Positions 34,048-42,658 of a stretch of DNA of 64,000 bases are shown here, one piece after another. A program made the translations under genes and the position numbers. Below the pieces are notes generated by a model. The model saw only the letters and a list, made by a program, of their open reading frames with translations, was not told the origin of the DNA and ran no database searches. How positions within the stretch are numbered: position 1 is the stretch's first letter; the number at the start of each line of letters is the position of its first letter. The stretch lies in NCBI GenBank assembly GCA_949291125.1, contig CASEUJ010000002.1:1-64000 (forward strand), given 5' to 3'. This stretch comes from an uncultured Ruminococcus sp. Its GTDB lineage: Bacteria > Bacillota > Clostridia > Oscillospirales > Ruminococcaceae.

Positions 34048-34090
34048 AAAAATCCTCTCTATTTCCAAAGTGGAAGCAGAGAGGATTTTT
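34048..34090. terminator. Bidirectional terminator between the small ORF and the GH5-dockerin gene
   Basis: AAAAATCCTCTCTATTTCCA pairs with TGGAAGCAGAGAGGATTTTT around AAG: a near-perfect 19-bp stem with A and T runs on both sides. The remaining stretch to 34238 holds no gene. Confidence 0.9.
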
Positions 34091-34238
34091 GTATCAAAGT
34101 TTGTGTTTCAGAGCCTGTCTTCACAAGATGCCGCGGCTTTTTAGTATCTTTGCACCATGACTTTACCCGAAATCCTTGCAAGACATCCAGTATTGCTGTG
34201 GTTCTCGTATTTTGCCATGGCACAAATTTGCCGAAAAA

Positions 34239-36086
34239 TCAGTAGACAATCTCTTCTGATCCGCCCGGCTGCATGGACAGGAAGTACGCTCTGATGTCAT
34301 CGTATGTAATGATAATATTACGATAACGTGCAAGATCAAATCCGTTTACGTTGCCATCCTGTGTCAGATCGGCATTGGAATATGCCATGCTGTCAAGCGC
34401 AGCATCTCCAAGCAGATATTTTTGCAGCAATACAAGATCGGATAGGTCATAGTTGCCATCCATGTTGATATCGCCATAGTTGATGATGTCCGGTGTTGGC
34501 TCCGGTTTTGGTTCTTCTCCAAGGGTTGCCGCCGGGATAGAAGCAATGGCATAGATGGTCATGTCTGCGCCGGCACGGGCAAAGAGATGTGCCGCCGTGC
34601 TTAAATCGCCCCATGCGTTCTGGATGCTTTCAGAAGAATAGTAAGCGATGCTGTTTTCCTCATCAATGTCATATGCACTGATTTCTGTCCAGTTGCCCCA
34701 GCTTGCATCTGTCAGCGCCAGGATCGGCGCAACACTGCCCTGATATTGGATTGCGATTTCTCTGGTGTAGTCCAGCTGTTCCGGAGTGATGTTCAATCCC
34801 GATGTACAATTTCCGCCGTTTCCGTCGCTGGCAACAAGATTCAGTCCATCAGGATTGTCATAGATAATGTCGCCGTCTGCTAGATTGCTGTGAATCCAGT
34901 TTGGCAGGTGACGGCTGCTGCCCCAGACGATGGTGTCATCAGACATGACTGTCATCATGGTGTCCACCACTGGCTCAGAAGCCTCATACCAGGTATCATT
35001 GGAACGATTGAGATAGCCGTGTGCTTCTGATGCAGAAAGCGAATTTGAGATAGCATTGTTGTCCCAGAGGACACAGGGGATACCGAGTGTTTTGGTCCAG
35101 GTTAGATAATATTCTGCCCAATCACAGCGAGCATCAGTATTATCAAAGTTTGACGCGCCGAATTCGCCCATGACCACGGGAATATCGCGGTCGGTGAAGT
35201 AATACTGAATATCAGAAAACAACGAGTCCAGATCACTTTTATACCGATCTGAAAATACGGTATGGTCACCGTCGCCCATGGCAAATGCATAGGGTGTGTA
35301 GGCGTGGAGGGATACGGCAACGTATGCATCATCCTCCGGTACTTCTAAGTAAGAATAGGTGCTGGCATAGGCGGATGCCGCATAGGACGGGATCATCAGC
35401 AGACGAGTGTCTTGATAGGGCGAATCAATAGAACGCACAGTTTCAATAAAGTCGGCATTCAACTGATTGACAACTTTAAAACAGTCGGTATTGCCCTGCC
35501 ATTCGTAAGTAACACCAGTCTGGCGCGGTTCGTTCATGCCCTCGAAGATTAGATGTTGGTCATAGTCCTTGAAGTAGGTGGCGATCTGTGTCCACATCTG
35601 GATCAGTCGTGGAGACATTTCATTGTAGGCATCTGGAAAATCTGCACGATTGATCCATTCCTCGTGGTGAAGATTCAGGATAACATACATATCTTGGTCA
35701 TAGGCATAGTCCACCACTTCCTTGACCCGTGCCAGCCAGTCTGCATCGATCGTATAGACAGGGTTGCCGTTTGCATCGCTGGTCTGGGTCACCTCAGTAT
35801 ACCATGTGGTAGGAATGCGAATGGTGTTGAACCCTTTTTCTTTGACTGTGTCAATCAATTCTTGTGTCACTGTTGGATTCCCCCAAGAGGTCTCATGAGT
35901 TGGATAGAGACTGGAGCTGTCCAAAGAGTTGCCGATATTCCAACCAATCTCCATCTCTTGAGTGATCTCTTCTGCATTGAGAGTAGCAGTCGCAGAGACC
36001 GAGCTTTTGGGGAAAATGGAAACTGTAGAAAGCAGCACCACTACGGATACAGTAGTAAAGAGCAATTTTCGGATGTTTTGATGCAT
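34239..36086 (-). CDS. Cellulosomal GH5 endoglucanase with C-terminal module and dockerin
   Basis: 615 residues from MHQNIRKLLF, with AAGGAG 7 nt upstream. A signal peptide (about 1-32) precedes the GH5 domain. It has EIGWNIGNSLD, IRIPTTWY, LNLHHE, FEGMNEP with acid/base Glu186, VSLHAYTPYAFAM and VMGEFG with nucleophile Glu308, the layout of GH5_4-like enzymes. Residues about 390-520 form a beta-rich module (IVWGSSRHLPNW, IAIQYQGSVAP) that may bind carbohydrate; I cannot name its family. A Pro-rich linker leads to a dockerin (YGDINMDGNYDLSDLVLLQK and DLTQDGNVNGFDLARYRN) differing from those of GH48 and GH9. Confidence 0.95.
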   Translation of the reverse strand: MHQNIRKLLFTTVSVVVLLSTVSIFPKSSVSATATLNAEEITQEMEIGWNIGNSLDSSSLYPTHETSWGNPTVTQELIDTVKEKGFNTIRIPTTWYTEVTQTSDANGNPVYTIDADWLARVKEVVDYAYDQDMYVILNLHHEEWINRADFPDAYNEMSPRLIQMWTQIATYFKDYDQHLIFEGMNEPRQTGVTYEWQGNTDCFKVVNQLNADFIETVRSIDSPYQDTRLLMIPSYAASAYASTYSYLEVPEDDAYVAVSLHAYTPYAFAMGDGDHTVFSDRYKSDLDSLFSDIQYYFTDRDIPVVMGEFGASNFDNTDARCDWAEYYLTWTKTLGIPCVLWDNNAISNSLSASEAHGYLNRSNDTWYEASEPVVDTMMTVMSDDTIVWGSSRHLPNWIHSNLADGDIIYDNPDGLNLVASDGNGGNCTSGLNITPEQLDYTREIAIQYQGSVAPILALTDASWGNWTEISAYDIDEENSIAYYSSESIQNAWGDLSTAAHLFARAGADMTIYAIASIPAATLGEEPKPEPTPDIINYGDINMDGNYDLSDLVLLQKYLLGDAALDSMAYSNADLTQDGNVNGFDLARYRNIIITYDDIRAYFLSMQPGGSEEIVY

Positions 36087-36139
36087 AATTCTTCTCCTTT
36101 TCGGGAATGGCTTGCTCATGGCATGTAAATTTATTTGTT

Positions 36140-36169
36140 ATTATACCATGGAATAAGAAACAATGTCAA
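36140..36169 (-). promoter_or_regulatory. Promoter of the GH5-dockerin gene
   Basis: TTGACA (36169-36164) and TATAAT (36145-36140) on the minus strand with an 18-bp spacer, 53 bp before the start codon. Confidence 0.8.
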
Positions 36170-36196
36170 CAAAAATCAATTTAATAGTGGACGAAA

Positions 36197-36208
36197 TTTT
36201 GCACAAAA
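36197..36208. promoter_or_regulatory. Palindrome TTTTGCACAAAA upstream of the GH5-dockerin promoter
   Basis: A near-perfect 12-bp palindrome located 27 bp upstream of the -35 box. The same core (TTGCACAA/TTGTGCAA) occurs twice upstream of the GH48 promoter, so it is a candidate operator shared by cellulase genes. Confidence 0.4.
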
Positions 36209-36257
36209 TAGAATATGTCCCATTGTCCAAATTGCCCAGAATCCGTGTAATTTTGCT

Positions 36258-37892
36258 TTAGCCTTGATTTTCTTGTTCAATTAGATGATCGCCGCAATAG
36301 CGCTTGCGCAGCAACGGTTTTTCGATTTTGCCAGTGGCGTTGCGAGGAACTGGCGCAAAGATGATCTTTCGGGGGCGCTTATAACGAGGCATATCCTGAC
36401 AAAACGCCATAATTTCCGCTTCTGTGCATGTGACTCCCTGTTTTAGCTCGACAATTGCCGCAGCAATTTCACCTAAACGATGATCTGGCAGCCCAATAAC
36501 GGCTACATCCTTGATCTTCTCAAATTTAGCCATAAAGTTTTCTATTTCTACTGGATAGATATTTTCACCACCAGAGATGACCACGTCTTTTTTACGGTCC
36601 ACCAGAAAGTAGAAACCATCCTCATCCTGCCGCGCCATATCGCCGGTATAGAGCCAGCCGTCATGAAGCACTTCTGCGGAAGCCTTAGGATTATTGTAAT
36701 AGCACTTCATCACACCCGGTCCCTTGACTGCAAGTTCGCCGACTGTGCCTTGGGGAACATCGTTTCCGTTTTCGTCAACGATCTTTACTTCCCAGCCATA
36801 GCCTGGCACACCAATGGCACCCACCTTGTGGATATTTTCAATGCCAAGATGTACACATCCCGGGCCGATGGATTCGCTTAATCCATAGTTGGTATCATAC
36901 TGGTGATGGGGGAAATATGCTTTCCAGCGCCGGATCAAGCTTTGCGGTACTGGCTGCGCACCAATGTGCATCAGCCGCCATTGATCCAGCTGATAGTCTT
37001 CCAGCTTGACGCTACCATTGTCGAGAGCCTCCAGAATATCCAGTGCCCATGGAACCAATAGCCATACGATGGTGCACTTTTCATTGGAAACAGTTTGCAA
37101 TATTGTTTCCGGATTGACACCTTTTAATAATACGGCACGTCCGCCAGTAAGGAGACTACCCAACCAGTGCATTTTCGCACCGGTGTGATAGAGGGGAGGA
37201 ATACACAAAAAGACATCATTTTTTGTCTGGTGGTGGTGGTTCTGTTCCACGACACAAGCGTGCATCAGGCTCCGGTGCGTGTGTAGAATTGCCTTCGGGA
37301 AGCCTGTCGTTCCAGAGGAAAAATAAATCGCTGCGTCGTCGTCATCCTGAATCTCGATGCCGGGGGAAACACTTGCACAATTTGAGGTCAGCTTGTCATA
37401 ATCCTCTGCAAAAGACGGGCAGTTTCCACCGGTGTAGAAAAGCAATCGGTTTTTGCTGATTTCTTCTGCAATGTTTTCGATGCGCCCGATAAATTCTGGT
37501 CCGAATACCAGAACTTTTGCTTCTGCCAGATCCAGACAATAGCGGATTTCCTCTGCGCTATAGCGGAAGTTCATGGGAACTGCAAGTGCGCCTGTTTTCA
37601 GGATGCCGAAATAGATCGGAAGCCATTCAAGGCAGTTCATCAGCAAAATTGCGACCTTATCCCCTTTCTTTACCCCTCGACTGATCAGTAGCTGGGCAAA
37701 GCGATTGGCTTTTTCATTGAAGACGTGCCATGTGATTTCTCGACGATACCAAAATGATGAGGTTGGCTGGATCAGGTCATAGTCCTTCCAAAGCATCCGC
37801 CGAGTCTCCTGAATCTGAGGATTCACTTCCACCAGACAGACATCGTCTGCATATTCTTTTGCGTTTTTTTCTAATAATTCTGTAATTGGCAT
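36258..37892 (-). CDS. AMP-forming acyl/aryl-CoA ligase
   Basis: 544 residues of the ANL superfamily. The P-loop is AIYFSSGTTGFPKAILHTH, followed by DTNYGLSESIGPG, the hinge YTGDMARQDEDGFYFLVDRKK and the C-terminal Lys in PRNATGKIEKPLL. It adenylates a carboxylic acid and forms the CoA thioester. AGGAG lies 9 nt upstream, and the gene follows iorB by 6 bp. The substrate is likely an arylacetate handled by the IOR enzyme, but sequence alone does not decide between aryl- and medium-chain acyl-CoA. Confidence 0.9.
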   Translation of the reverse strand: MPITELLEKNAKEYADDVCLVEVNPQIQETRRMLWKDYDLIQPTSSFWYRREITWHVFNEKANRFAQLLISRGVKKGDKVAILLMNCLEWLPIYFGILKTGALAVPMNFRYSAEEIRYCLDLAEAKVLVFGPEFIGRIENIAEEISKNRLLFYTGGNCPSFAEDYDKLTSNCASVSPGIEIQDDDDAAIYFSSGTTGFPKAILHTHRSLMHACVVEQNHHHQTKNDVFLCIPPLYHTGAKMHWLGSLLTGGRAVLLKGVNPETILQTVSNEKCTIVWLLVPWALDILEALDNGSVKLEDYQLDQWRLMHIGAQPVPQSLIRRWKAYFPHHQYDTNYGLSESIGPGCVHLGIENIHKVGAIGVPGYGWEVKIVDENGNDVPQGTVGELAVKGPGVMKCYYNNPKASAEVLHDGWLYTGDMARQDEDGFYFLVDRKKDVVISGGENIYPVEIENFMAKFEKIKDVAVIGLPDHRLGEIAAAIVELKQGVTCTEAEIMAFCQDMPRYKRPRKIIFAPVPRNATGKIEKPLLRKRYCGDHLIEQENQG

Positions 37893-37898
37893 GTTGGT

Positions 37899-38495
37899 TT
37901 ACTCCTGTCCTGCATTTGGCTCATTATAGGCGTATCCAGCGAGGAATGCCGTTTGGTTGATCTCTACCGTTTTGGGTGGCACAGTTTCAGCGATCACACG
38001 CAGCCAATCTTCTTTGGAAAATTCCATGTGTTTTGCAGCAACGCCTAGAATAATCACATTGAATACCCGGGGATTTCCAAGCTTTTCCGCTTCTGTAGTG
38101 GCATTGACGGCAAGTACTTGGTGAAACTTGCGCAGATGTTCCACAATTCCCTCTGGATAGACAGCGGCACCAGTAACTACAGACATCGGGTCAATGCGGA
38201 TATCGTTGATGATGATGGCGCCATCGGGTTTGAGGAAGTGTGCGTATCGCATGGCTTCGAGTCGTTCAAAGGCGATCAAGATGTCGGCCTGTCCCTCTTC
38301 GACAATAGGTTCTGCCACTTCATCGCCATAGCGGACAAAGGTCACGACGCTGCCACCGCGCTGAGCCATGCCGTGAACTTCGGACAGTTTGACATCATAG
38401 CCGCCGGTGAGTGCGATTGCCCCCAAAATACGGCTGGTTAGTAGGGTGCCTTGTCCGCCAACGCCGACGATCATTATATTTTTGGTCTGCATCAT
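37899..38495 (-). CDS. iorB: Indolepyruvate ferredoxin oxidoreductase, beta subunit
   Basis: 198 residues, the gamma-type domain of 2-oxoacid:ferredoxin oxidoreductases. It begins IMIVGVGGQGTLLTSRILG and has SEVHGMAQRGGSV and the C-terminal VEINQTAFLAGY. It pairs with IorA to interconvert arylpyruvates and arylacetyl-CoA plus CO2 with ferredoxin. The start overlaps the iorA stop (ATGA), so synthesis is coupled. GGAGG lies upstream inside iorA. Confidence 0.94.
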   Translation of the reverse strand: MMQTKNIMIVGVGGQGTLLTSRILGAIALTGGYDVKLSEVHGMAQRGGSVVTFVRYGDEVAEPIVEEGQADILIAFERLEAMRYAHFLKPDGAIIINDIRIDPMSVVTGAAVYPEGIVEHLRKFHQVLAVNATTEAEKLGNPRVFNVIILGVAAKHMEFSKEDWLRVIAETVPPKTVEINQTAFLAGYAYNEPNAGQE

Positions 38496-40249
38496 GCCTT
38501 TCCTCCTTTTTCACGTGGGATCAGCTCAATGGCATTGAATTTACAACGCTTTGCGCACAGTTCGCAACCGTTGCACATAGCGGCATCGATTTTTGGAATG
38601 CCATTTTCCTGCTTTTGCATCGCCGGACATCCTGGCGTGAGGCATTGACCGCACTTCTTGCAGGATTCTTCGTGGATGATACATTTGCCCTTCGGCACAA
38701 ATTCCTTAAGCAGCGCACAGGGCGACTTCGTGATGATAACCGAGAGTGCATCACGCTTTGTCTCGCGCTTTAACAACGCTTCCAGTCCCACAATGTCAAA
38801 CGCATCGATCTCATAGACGTGTTCCACTCCCATTGCTTTGCACAAATGATAGATGTTAATGGCATAGGTGGTTTCGCCCTTCAGAGTCTTTCCCGTTGCA
38901 GCGTGATCCTGATGACCAGTCATGCCGGTGGTGGAGTTGTCAAGGATGATGACAGTTCCTGTCGCCTTATTGTACACCATATTCATCAACGAGTTCACGC
39001 CGGTGTGCAGAAATGTCGAGTCGCCGATGAGCGCCACCCAATTCTGCACATATTCCTTGCCCTTTGCCTTTTCGATGCCGTGTAAGGTAGAGATGCTGGC
39101 ACCCATGCAGACGTTAAAGTCCATGACTCCCAGCGGTGCTACTGCGCCCAGAGTGTAACATCCGATATCTCCGGCGCCGTGAAGCTTTAGCTTTTTCATC
39201 ACAGAAAAGACGCTGCGGTGGGGACAACCAGGGCAAAGGATTGGTGGACGCTGTGGCACCTGCTCCGGCGTGATTTTGGCAATTTCTTTGTGTAGGATCG
39301 CCTTTCGCAGCATATTGGCACTATATTCGCCCTGTACGGTAAAAATCTCCTTGCCGATCACCGGGATGCCCCATGCACGAACCTGCTCTTCGATTACCGG
39401 TTCTAACTCTTCTACCACATAGAGTGTTTCTACTTCTTTTGCAAACGCTTCGATCAGCGCTTTCGGCAAGGGGTGCACCAGCCCGAGCTTCAACACCGAT
39501 GCATCCGGCAGTGCCTCACGGACATACTGATAGGGGATGCCGCTTGTGATTACGCCAATCTTCTTATCGCGATATTCGGTGCGGTTGATGGAAAAGCTAC
39601 ATGCATCCTGTGCCATTTGCTTCATCCGCTGTTCCACGATAATGTGGCGTTTTTTTGCGTTGGCTGGCATGAGAACATTTTTCTCAATATTGCGCACATA
39701 GGGCTTATCCGGCACCTCTTCACGTGTTTCTGGATGTACCACCCCCTGAGAGTGGGATAGACGTGTAGTGGTGCGGATGATGACCGGCGTATCATATACT
39801 TCACTGTATGTAAAAGCAAGTTTGGTGAAAATGCGCGCCTCCTCACTGTCCGAAGGCTCCAGCACTGGTACCATGGCGGCACGTGCTACCATCCGGGTGT
39901 CTTGCTCATTCTGGGAACTATAGATACCAGGGTCGTCTGCCGCCACTAAAACAAGACCGCCATTGACGCCAGCATAGGCGATGGAATACAGTGGATCAGC
40001 AGCCACATTGATCCCGACCAGCTTCATCGAAGCCATGGCACGGACGCCGGCAATGGATGCACCGATGGCGACTTCCATTGCCACTTTTTCGTTGGGGGAC
40101 CATTCGGCATAGACCTCCGGATATTTTGCGATATATTCACTGATTTCAGTGCTTGGGGTTCCGGGATATGCGGCCGAGACCTTGACGCCTGCCTCGTAGG
40201 CGCCCTGTGCAATGGCTGCATTGCCCAGCATAATTCTGGAATTATTCAA
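38492..40249 (-). CDS. iorA: Indolepyruvate ferredoxin oxidoreductase, alpha subunit
   Basis: 585 residues. The N-terminal pyrimidine domain (VSAAYPGTPSTEISEYI) is followed by the thiamine diphosphate-binding part (ALIGDSTFLHTGVNSLMNM, then ILDNSTTGMTGHQ) and a C-terminal two-cluster ferredoxin domain (CKKCGQCLTPGCPAM and CNGCELCAKRCKF). The chosen start is a TTG at 40249 with AAGGGA about 9 nt upstream; the first ATG is 18 bp inside and lacks a site. In rumen cocci this enzyme can run reductively, fixing CO2 onto arylacetyl-CoA. It leads the operon iorA-iorB-ligase. Confidence 0.95.
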   Translation of the reverse strand: MNNSRIMLGNAAIAQGAYEAGVKVSAAYPGTPSTEISEYIAKYPEVYAEWSPNEKVAMEVAIGASIAGVRAMASMKLVGINVAADPLYSIAYAGVNGGLVLVAADDPGIYSSQNEQDTRMVARAAMVPVLEPSDSEEARIFTKLAFTYSEVYDTPVIIRTTTRLSHSQGVVHPETREEVPDKPYVRNIEKNVLMPANAKKRHIIVEQRMKQMAQDACSFSINRTEYRDKKIGVITSGIPYQYVREALPDASVLKLGLVHPLPKALIEAFAKEVETLYVVEELEPVIEEQVRAWGIPVIGKEIFTVQGEYSANMLRKAILHKEIAKITPEQVPQRPPILCPGCPHRSVFSVMKKLKLHGAGDIGCYTLGAVAPLGVMDFNVCMGASISTLHGIEKAKGKEYVQNWVALIGDSTFLHTGVNSLMNMVYNKATGTVIILDNSTTGMTGHQDHAATGKTLKGETTYAINIYHLCKAMGVEHVYEIDAFDIVGLEALLKRETKRDALSVIITKSPCALLKEFVPKGKCIIHEESCKKCGQCLTPGCPAMQKQENGIPKIDAAMCNGCELCAKRCKFNAIELIPREKGGKA

Positions 40250-40364
40250 CGAAATTCCCTTCTTTCCATGGAATTGTGCTGTTTCTAATAAGAACAGCGA
40301 AAAGGAGACACCGCATAATACAGCATCTCCTTTTTATTATAATACATTTTTCGATAAACCACAA
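40250..40364 (-). promoter_or_regulatory. iorA promoter and leader with a possible aromatic leader peptide
   Basis: On the minus strand TTGTGG (40364-40359) and TATAAT (40341-40336) have a 17-bp spacer. The leader then contains AAAAAGGAGATG, where a 13-codon frame (40326-40285) encodes MLYYAVSPFRCSY: three Tyr and one Phe. AAAAGGAGA can pair with TCTCCTTTT (40335-40301), masking that start. A second stem (GCTGTT/AACAGC) follows. The zero spacing between GGAG and ATG weakens the leader-peptide idea. Confidence 0.4.
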
Positions 40365-40474
40365 GACATTTTGCAAGCTTTGTTTATTTTGTATAGATAA
40401 AAAGCGGATTCTTGTGCATTTTTACGGTATCGTCGGATCCCGGACAGGTCGACTGATGTTAGCCTATGATCTTC

Positions 40475-40708
40475 TTATTCAAACGAGTCAAAATCGATTT
40501 CAGCCAGTAGATCTTTTAATGTGGCCATTTCATCTGCGGAAAGTGTTACGCCTTTTCCCATCTTGCTGTGATCCGGTGCCCAGTCTCGGATGTCATACTT
40601 GGGCTCGCGTTCATTCCAGCTAATCATATTCAGCTCTTTGCTCCAGCCTCTTGCGTTTTCGCCGAGGACACCGATATGTTCGGTGATCTCATATTTTAAT
40701 TCTGCCAT
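40475..40708 (-). CDS. YdbC/PC4-family single-stranded nucleic-acid binding protein
   Basis: 77 residues. The pattern EITEHIGVLGENARGWSKEL, then ISWNEREPKYDIRDWAPDH and the short C-terminal helix, matches bacterial PC4/YdbC proteins, which bind single-stranded DNA. A Shine-Dalgarno (AGGAGAA) precedes the ATG. It is a single gene between the ior operon and the divergent VTC operon. The exact role in the cell is unknown. Confidence 0.88.
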   Translation of the reverse strand: MAELKYEITEHIGVLGENARGWSKELNMISWNEREPKYDIRDWAPDHSKMGKGVTLSADEMATLKDLLAEIDFDSFE

Positions 40709-40870
40709 GATGATAATTTCTCCTTTTGATTTAAATTTGCGCAGTTACCTGAAACTGTACTTGTTCTATTATACAAGAGCAGTTTCAAAAAAGCAACCAT
40801 ATTTTTCACAGGATTTTTCGGAATCGGTGATTTCACCAAAATCATTAAGATTATTTCAAGCATTGTATTC

Positions 40871-40876
40871 TATAAT
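40871..40876 (+). promoter_or_regulatory. Probable -10 box of the VTC operon
   Basis: A TATAAT lies 59 bp before the VTC start codon; no good -35 box is present at 16-18 bp, so this is tentative. Confidence 0.35.
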
Positions 40877-40905
40877 GACAACAGTTGATTGGAAAGGAGG
40901 TACTC

Positions 40906-40980
40906 ATGTCGGGTAACGCCGGCTGGGGCACAACATGGCAATTCAAACATTTGCACGCAAGGAAATTAAGTTTTTACTGA
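40906..40980 (+). CDS. Short upstream ORF overlapping the VTC gene start
   Basis: 24 codons starting MSGNAGWGTTWQF, with the best ribosome binding site in the region (AAAGGAGG, 5 nt away). It overlaps the first 15 codons of the VTC gene in another frame. The VTC start itself has no good Shine-Dalgarno. It may be a regulatory leader ORF rather than a functional peptide. Confidence 0.35.
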   Translation: MSGNAGWGTTWQFKHLHARKLSFY

Positions 40981-41711
40981 CTGCCGAACAATATCGATCT
41001 TTCCTACCACTTTTAGAACAGCACATGCAACCAGATAAATTTTGCATGGATGGAAGAGAATATGGCATATATAACATTTATTATGACACACCTGATGATT
41101 TTTTGATTCGTGAGTCGCTTTCCAAACCTTATTATAAAGAAAAAATTCGATTACGGAGCTATCTTTCTCCGGCCAATCAAGACGACACGGTATTTCTGGA
41201 GATCAAAAAGAAAATCGGTGGCATAGTCAATAAACGTCGGGTCACCATGACCTTGGCGCAGGCAGAGGCCTATATGCTGCATCACGAGATCCCCGATCTG
41301 GGCAGTCAGTATCTTCAGCATCAGGTGATGGAGGAAATCGAAGTTTTCCGTAACCGCTATGATGTGGCACCGAAGGAGTACATCAGTTATCAACGTGCTG
41401 CCTATTTTGGTAAGAATGACCCGGACTTTCGTTTGACCTTCGATCGGGCATTGACGGCAAGACGCAGTCAGGTGACGCTGGCACAGCGCAGCTTTGGCAC
41501 GCTCTTGATCCCGGAAGACAGTCGACTAATGGAAGTTAAGATTGCAGATGCCATGCCTATGTGGCTTGCAGAACATCTGGCGGCGCTGCGAATTTATAAA
41601 ACTAGTTTTTCGAAGTATGGCACCGCTTATCAGATGTACGTAAAAGAACAGCATACATGGAGTATACCAAACATTCAATTGGAAAAAAGGAGACGTTACG
41701 ACTATGCTTAA
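40935..41711 (+). CDS. VTC-domain protein (polyphosphate polymerase-like)
   Basis: 258 residues covering a full VTC catalytic tunnel domain. The strand motifs are FARKEIKFLLT, YGIYNIYYDTPDD, KEKIRLRSYL, VFLEIKKKIGG and MEVKIADAMPMW, with the Arg/Lys and Glu residues of the triphosphate tunnel. Yeast Vtc4 makes polyphosphate from ATP; bacterial homologues often pair with DUF4956 membrane proteins, as here. An in-frame stop at 40914 excludes a longer start. Polyphosphate synthesis is inference from the family. Confidence 0.85.
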   Translation: MAIQTFARKEIKFLLTAEQYRSFLPLLEQHMQPDKFCMDGREYGIYNIYYDTPDDFLIRESLSKPYYKEKIRLRSYLSPANQDDTVFLEIKKKIGGIVNKRRVTMTLAQAEAYMLHHEIPDLGSQYLQHQVMEEIEVFRNRYDVAPKEYISYQRAAYFGKNDPDFRLTFDRALTARRSQVTLAQRSFGTLLIPEDSRLMEVKIADAMPMWLAEHLAALRIYKTSFSKYGTAYQMYVKEQHTWSIPNIQLEKRRRYDYA

Positions 41712-41877
41712 TGAGTGGATTACGAATTTATCTGGGAATATTTCGGCGATGACGACGGCTGCCACAGATACATTAGGAGCTGCGTTGAATGATTATTCCA
41801 ACTATCTATACGCATGCCGATATGGGAGAGTTATTATGGGCACTGGGACTTGGTGTAGTGATGGGATTTCTAATTAG
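41704..41877 (+). CDS. Small ORF bridging VTC and DUF4956 genes
   Basis: 57 codons beginning MLNEWITNLSGNISAM. The ATG overlaps the VTC stop codon (ATGCTTAA) and has GGAG 11 nt upstream. It overlaps the first 89 bases of the DUF4956 gene in another frame. It may be a true small protein, a coupling ORF, or the original N-terminus of DUF4956 separated by a frameshift. I cannot decide from sequence alone. Confidence 0.4.
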   Translation: MLNEWITNLSGNISAMTTAATDTLGAALNDYSNYLYACRYGRVIMGTGTWCSDGISN

Positions 41878-42472
41878 TCTGGTATACATCCTTACCCACC
41901 GCAAAAGTGGGTATTCGCAGAGCTATGTAACAACAGTATTAATGTTGCCTCCGATTGTGGCAATCGTACTTGTGATAATCAATTCCACCGCAAGTGCCTT
42001 GAGTCTCGCTGGCGTATTTACTTTGTGTCGGTATCGTACTGTTCCGGCCGACCCGAAGGATGTTTCCTATGTATTTTTCGCTATGGCGGCAGGTGTGATC
42101 TGCGGTATTAGCAATAATCACTGGATTGTCTTTTTGTTCTTTGTGGTGATTGCAGCTGTACTGGTTTTTGTAGAAACTGTAGGCTATGGTAGATGCAAGA
42201 CCACCACCATGACGCTGAAGATCACCATTCCGGAAAACCTCAACTATGCCGACTTGTTCGATAAAACACTGGATCTGTATACCACAAGCTGGAAGCTAAA
42301 GCGGGTTAAGACCACGAGCTTTGGTTCGCTCTTCGAACTGATTTATATGATCGAGATAAAGGAAACGACTGACCAGAAGGAATTCATCGATGAACTGCGT
42401 AGGCTTAATGGCAACTTGACTGTAATTTTATCGCTGTTTCGGTATGAAGATATGGTTTTCGACGCTAAGTAG
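41789..42472 (+). CDS. DUF4956 membrane protein, VTC partner
   Basis: 227 residues. Four hydrophobic segments occupy residues about 14-140 (LGLGVVMGFLISLVYIL, TVLMLPPIVAIVLVIINS, AAGVICGISNNHWIVFLFF and a following helix). A cytoplasmic C-terminal domain (LKITIPENLNYADLFDKTL) resembles a ferredoxin-like fold. The conserved loop LAGVFTLCRYRTVPADPKDV marks DUF4956. AGGAG lies 9 nt before the ATG. The family is found beside VTC-domain genes; a role in moving or organising polyphosphate is speculation. Confidence 0.85.
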   Translation: MIIPTIYTHADMGELLWALGLGVVMGFLISLVYILTHRKSGYSQSYVTTVLMLPPIVAIVLVIINSTASALSLAGVFTLCRYRTVPADPKDVSYVFFAMAAGVICGISNNHWIVFLFFVVIAAVLVFVETVGYGRCKTTTMTLKITIPENLNYADLFDKTLDLYTTSWKLKRVKTTSFGSLFELIYMIEIKETTDQKEFIDELRRLNGNLTVILSLFRYEDMVFDAK

Positions 42473-42482
42473 TACTTAAGAA

Positions 42483-42627
42483 AAAAAGATAATATAATTT
42501 CATTTTTATTGTCAATTTAATTTTTCAAAAAGAATTTCGCGGTTTTTCTTCGATTTTCTTTATATTTCAAGAATTTTTAAATTGACATATATAACCCTAT
42601 TGACAAATTAAATATATGTGGTATAAT
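42483..42627 (+). promoter_or_regulatory. Promoter and possible operator of the RHH-clpB operon
   Basis: TTGACA (42600-42605) and TATAAT (42622-42627), spacer 16 bp. A second TTGACA lies at 42582-42587, and TGTCAATTTAA near 42511 is the inverted copy of TTAAATTGACA ending at 42587. The very AT-rich region with repeated TTGACA-like boxes may bind the RHH protein encoded next. Confidence 0.55.
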
Positions 42628-42658
42628 AATTACAGAGATGGAAAGAGGGGTGAAGCCG

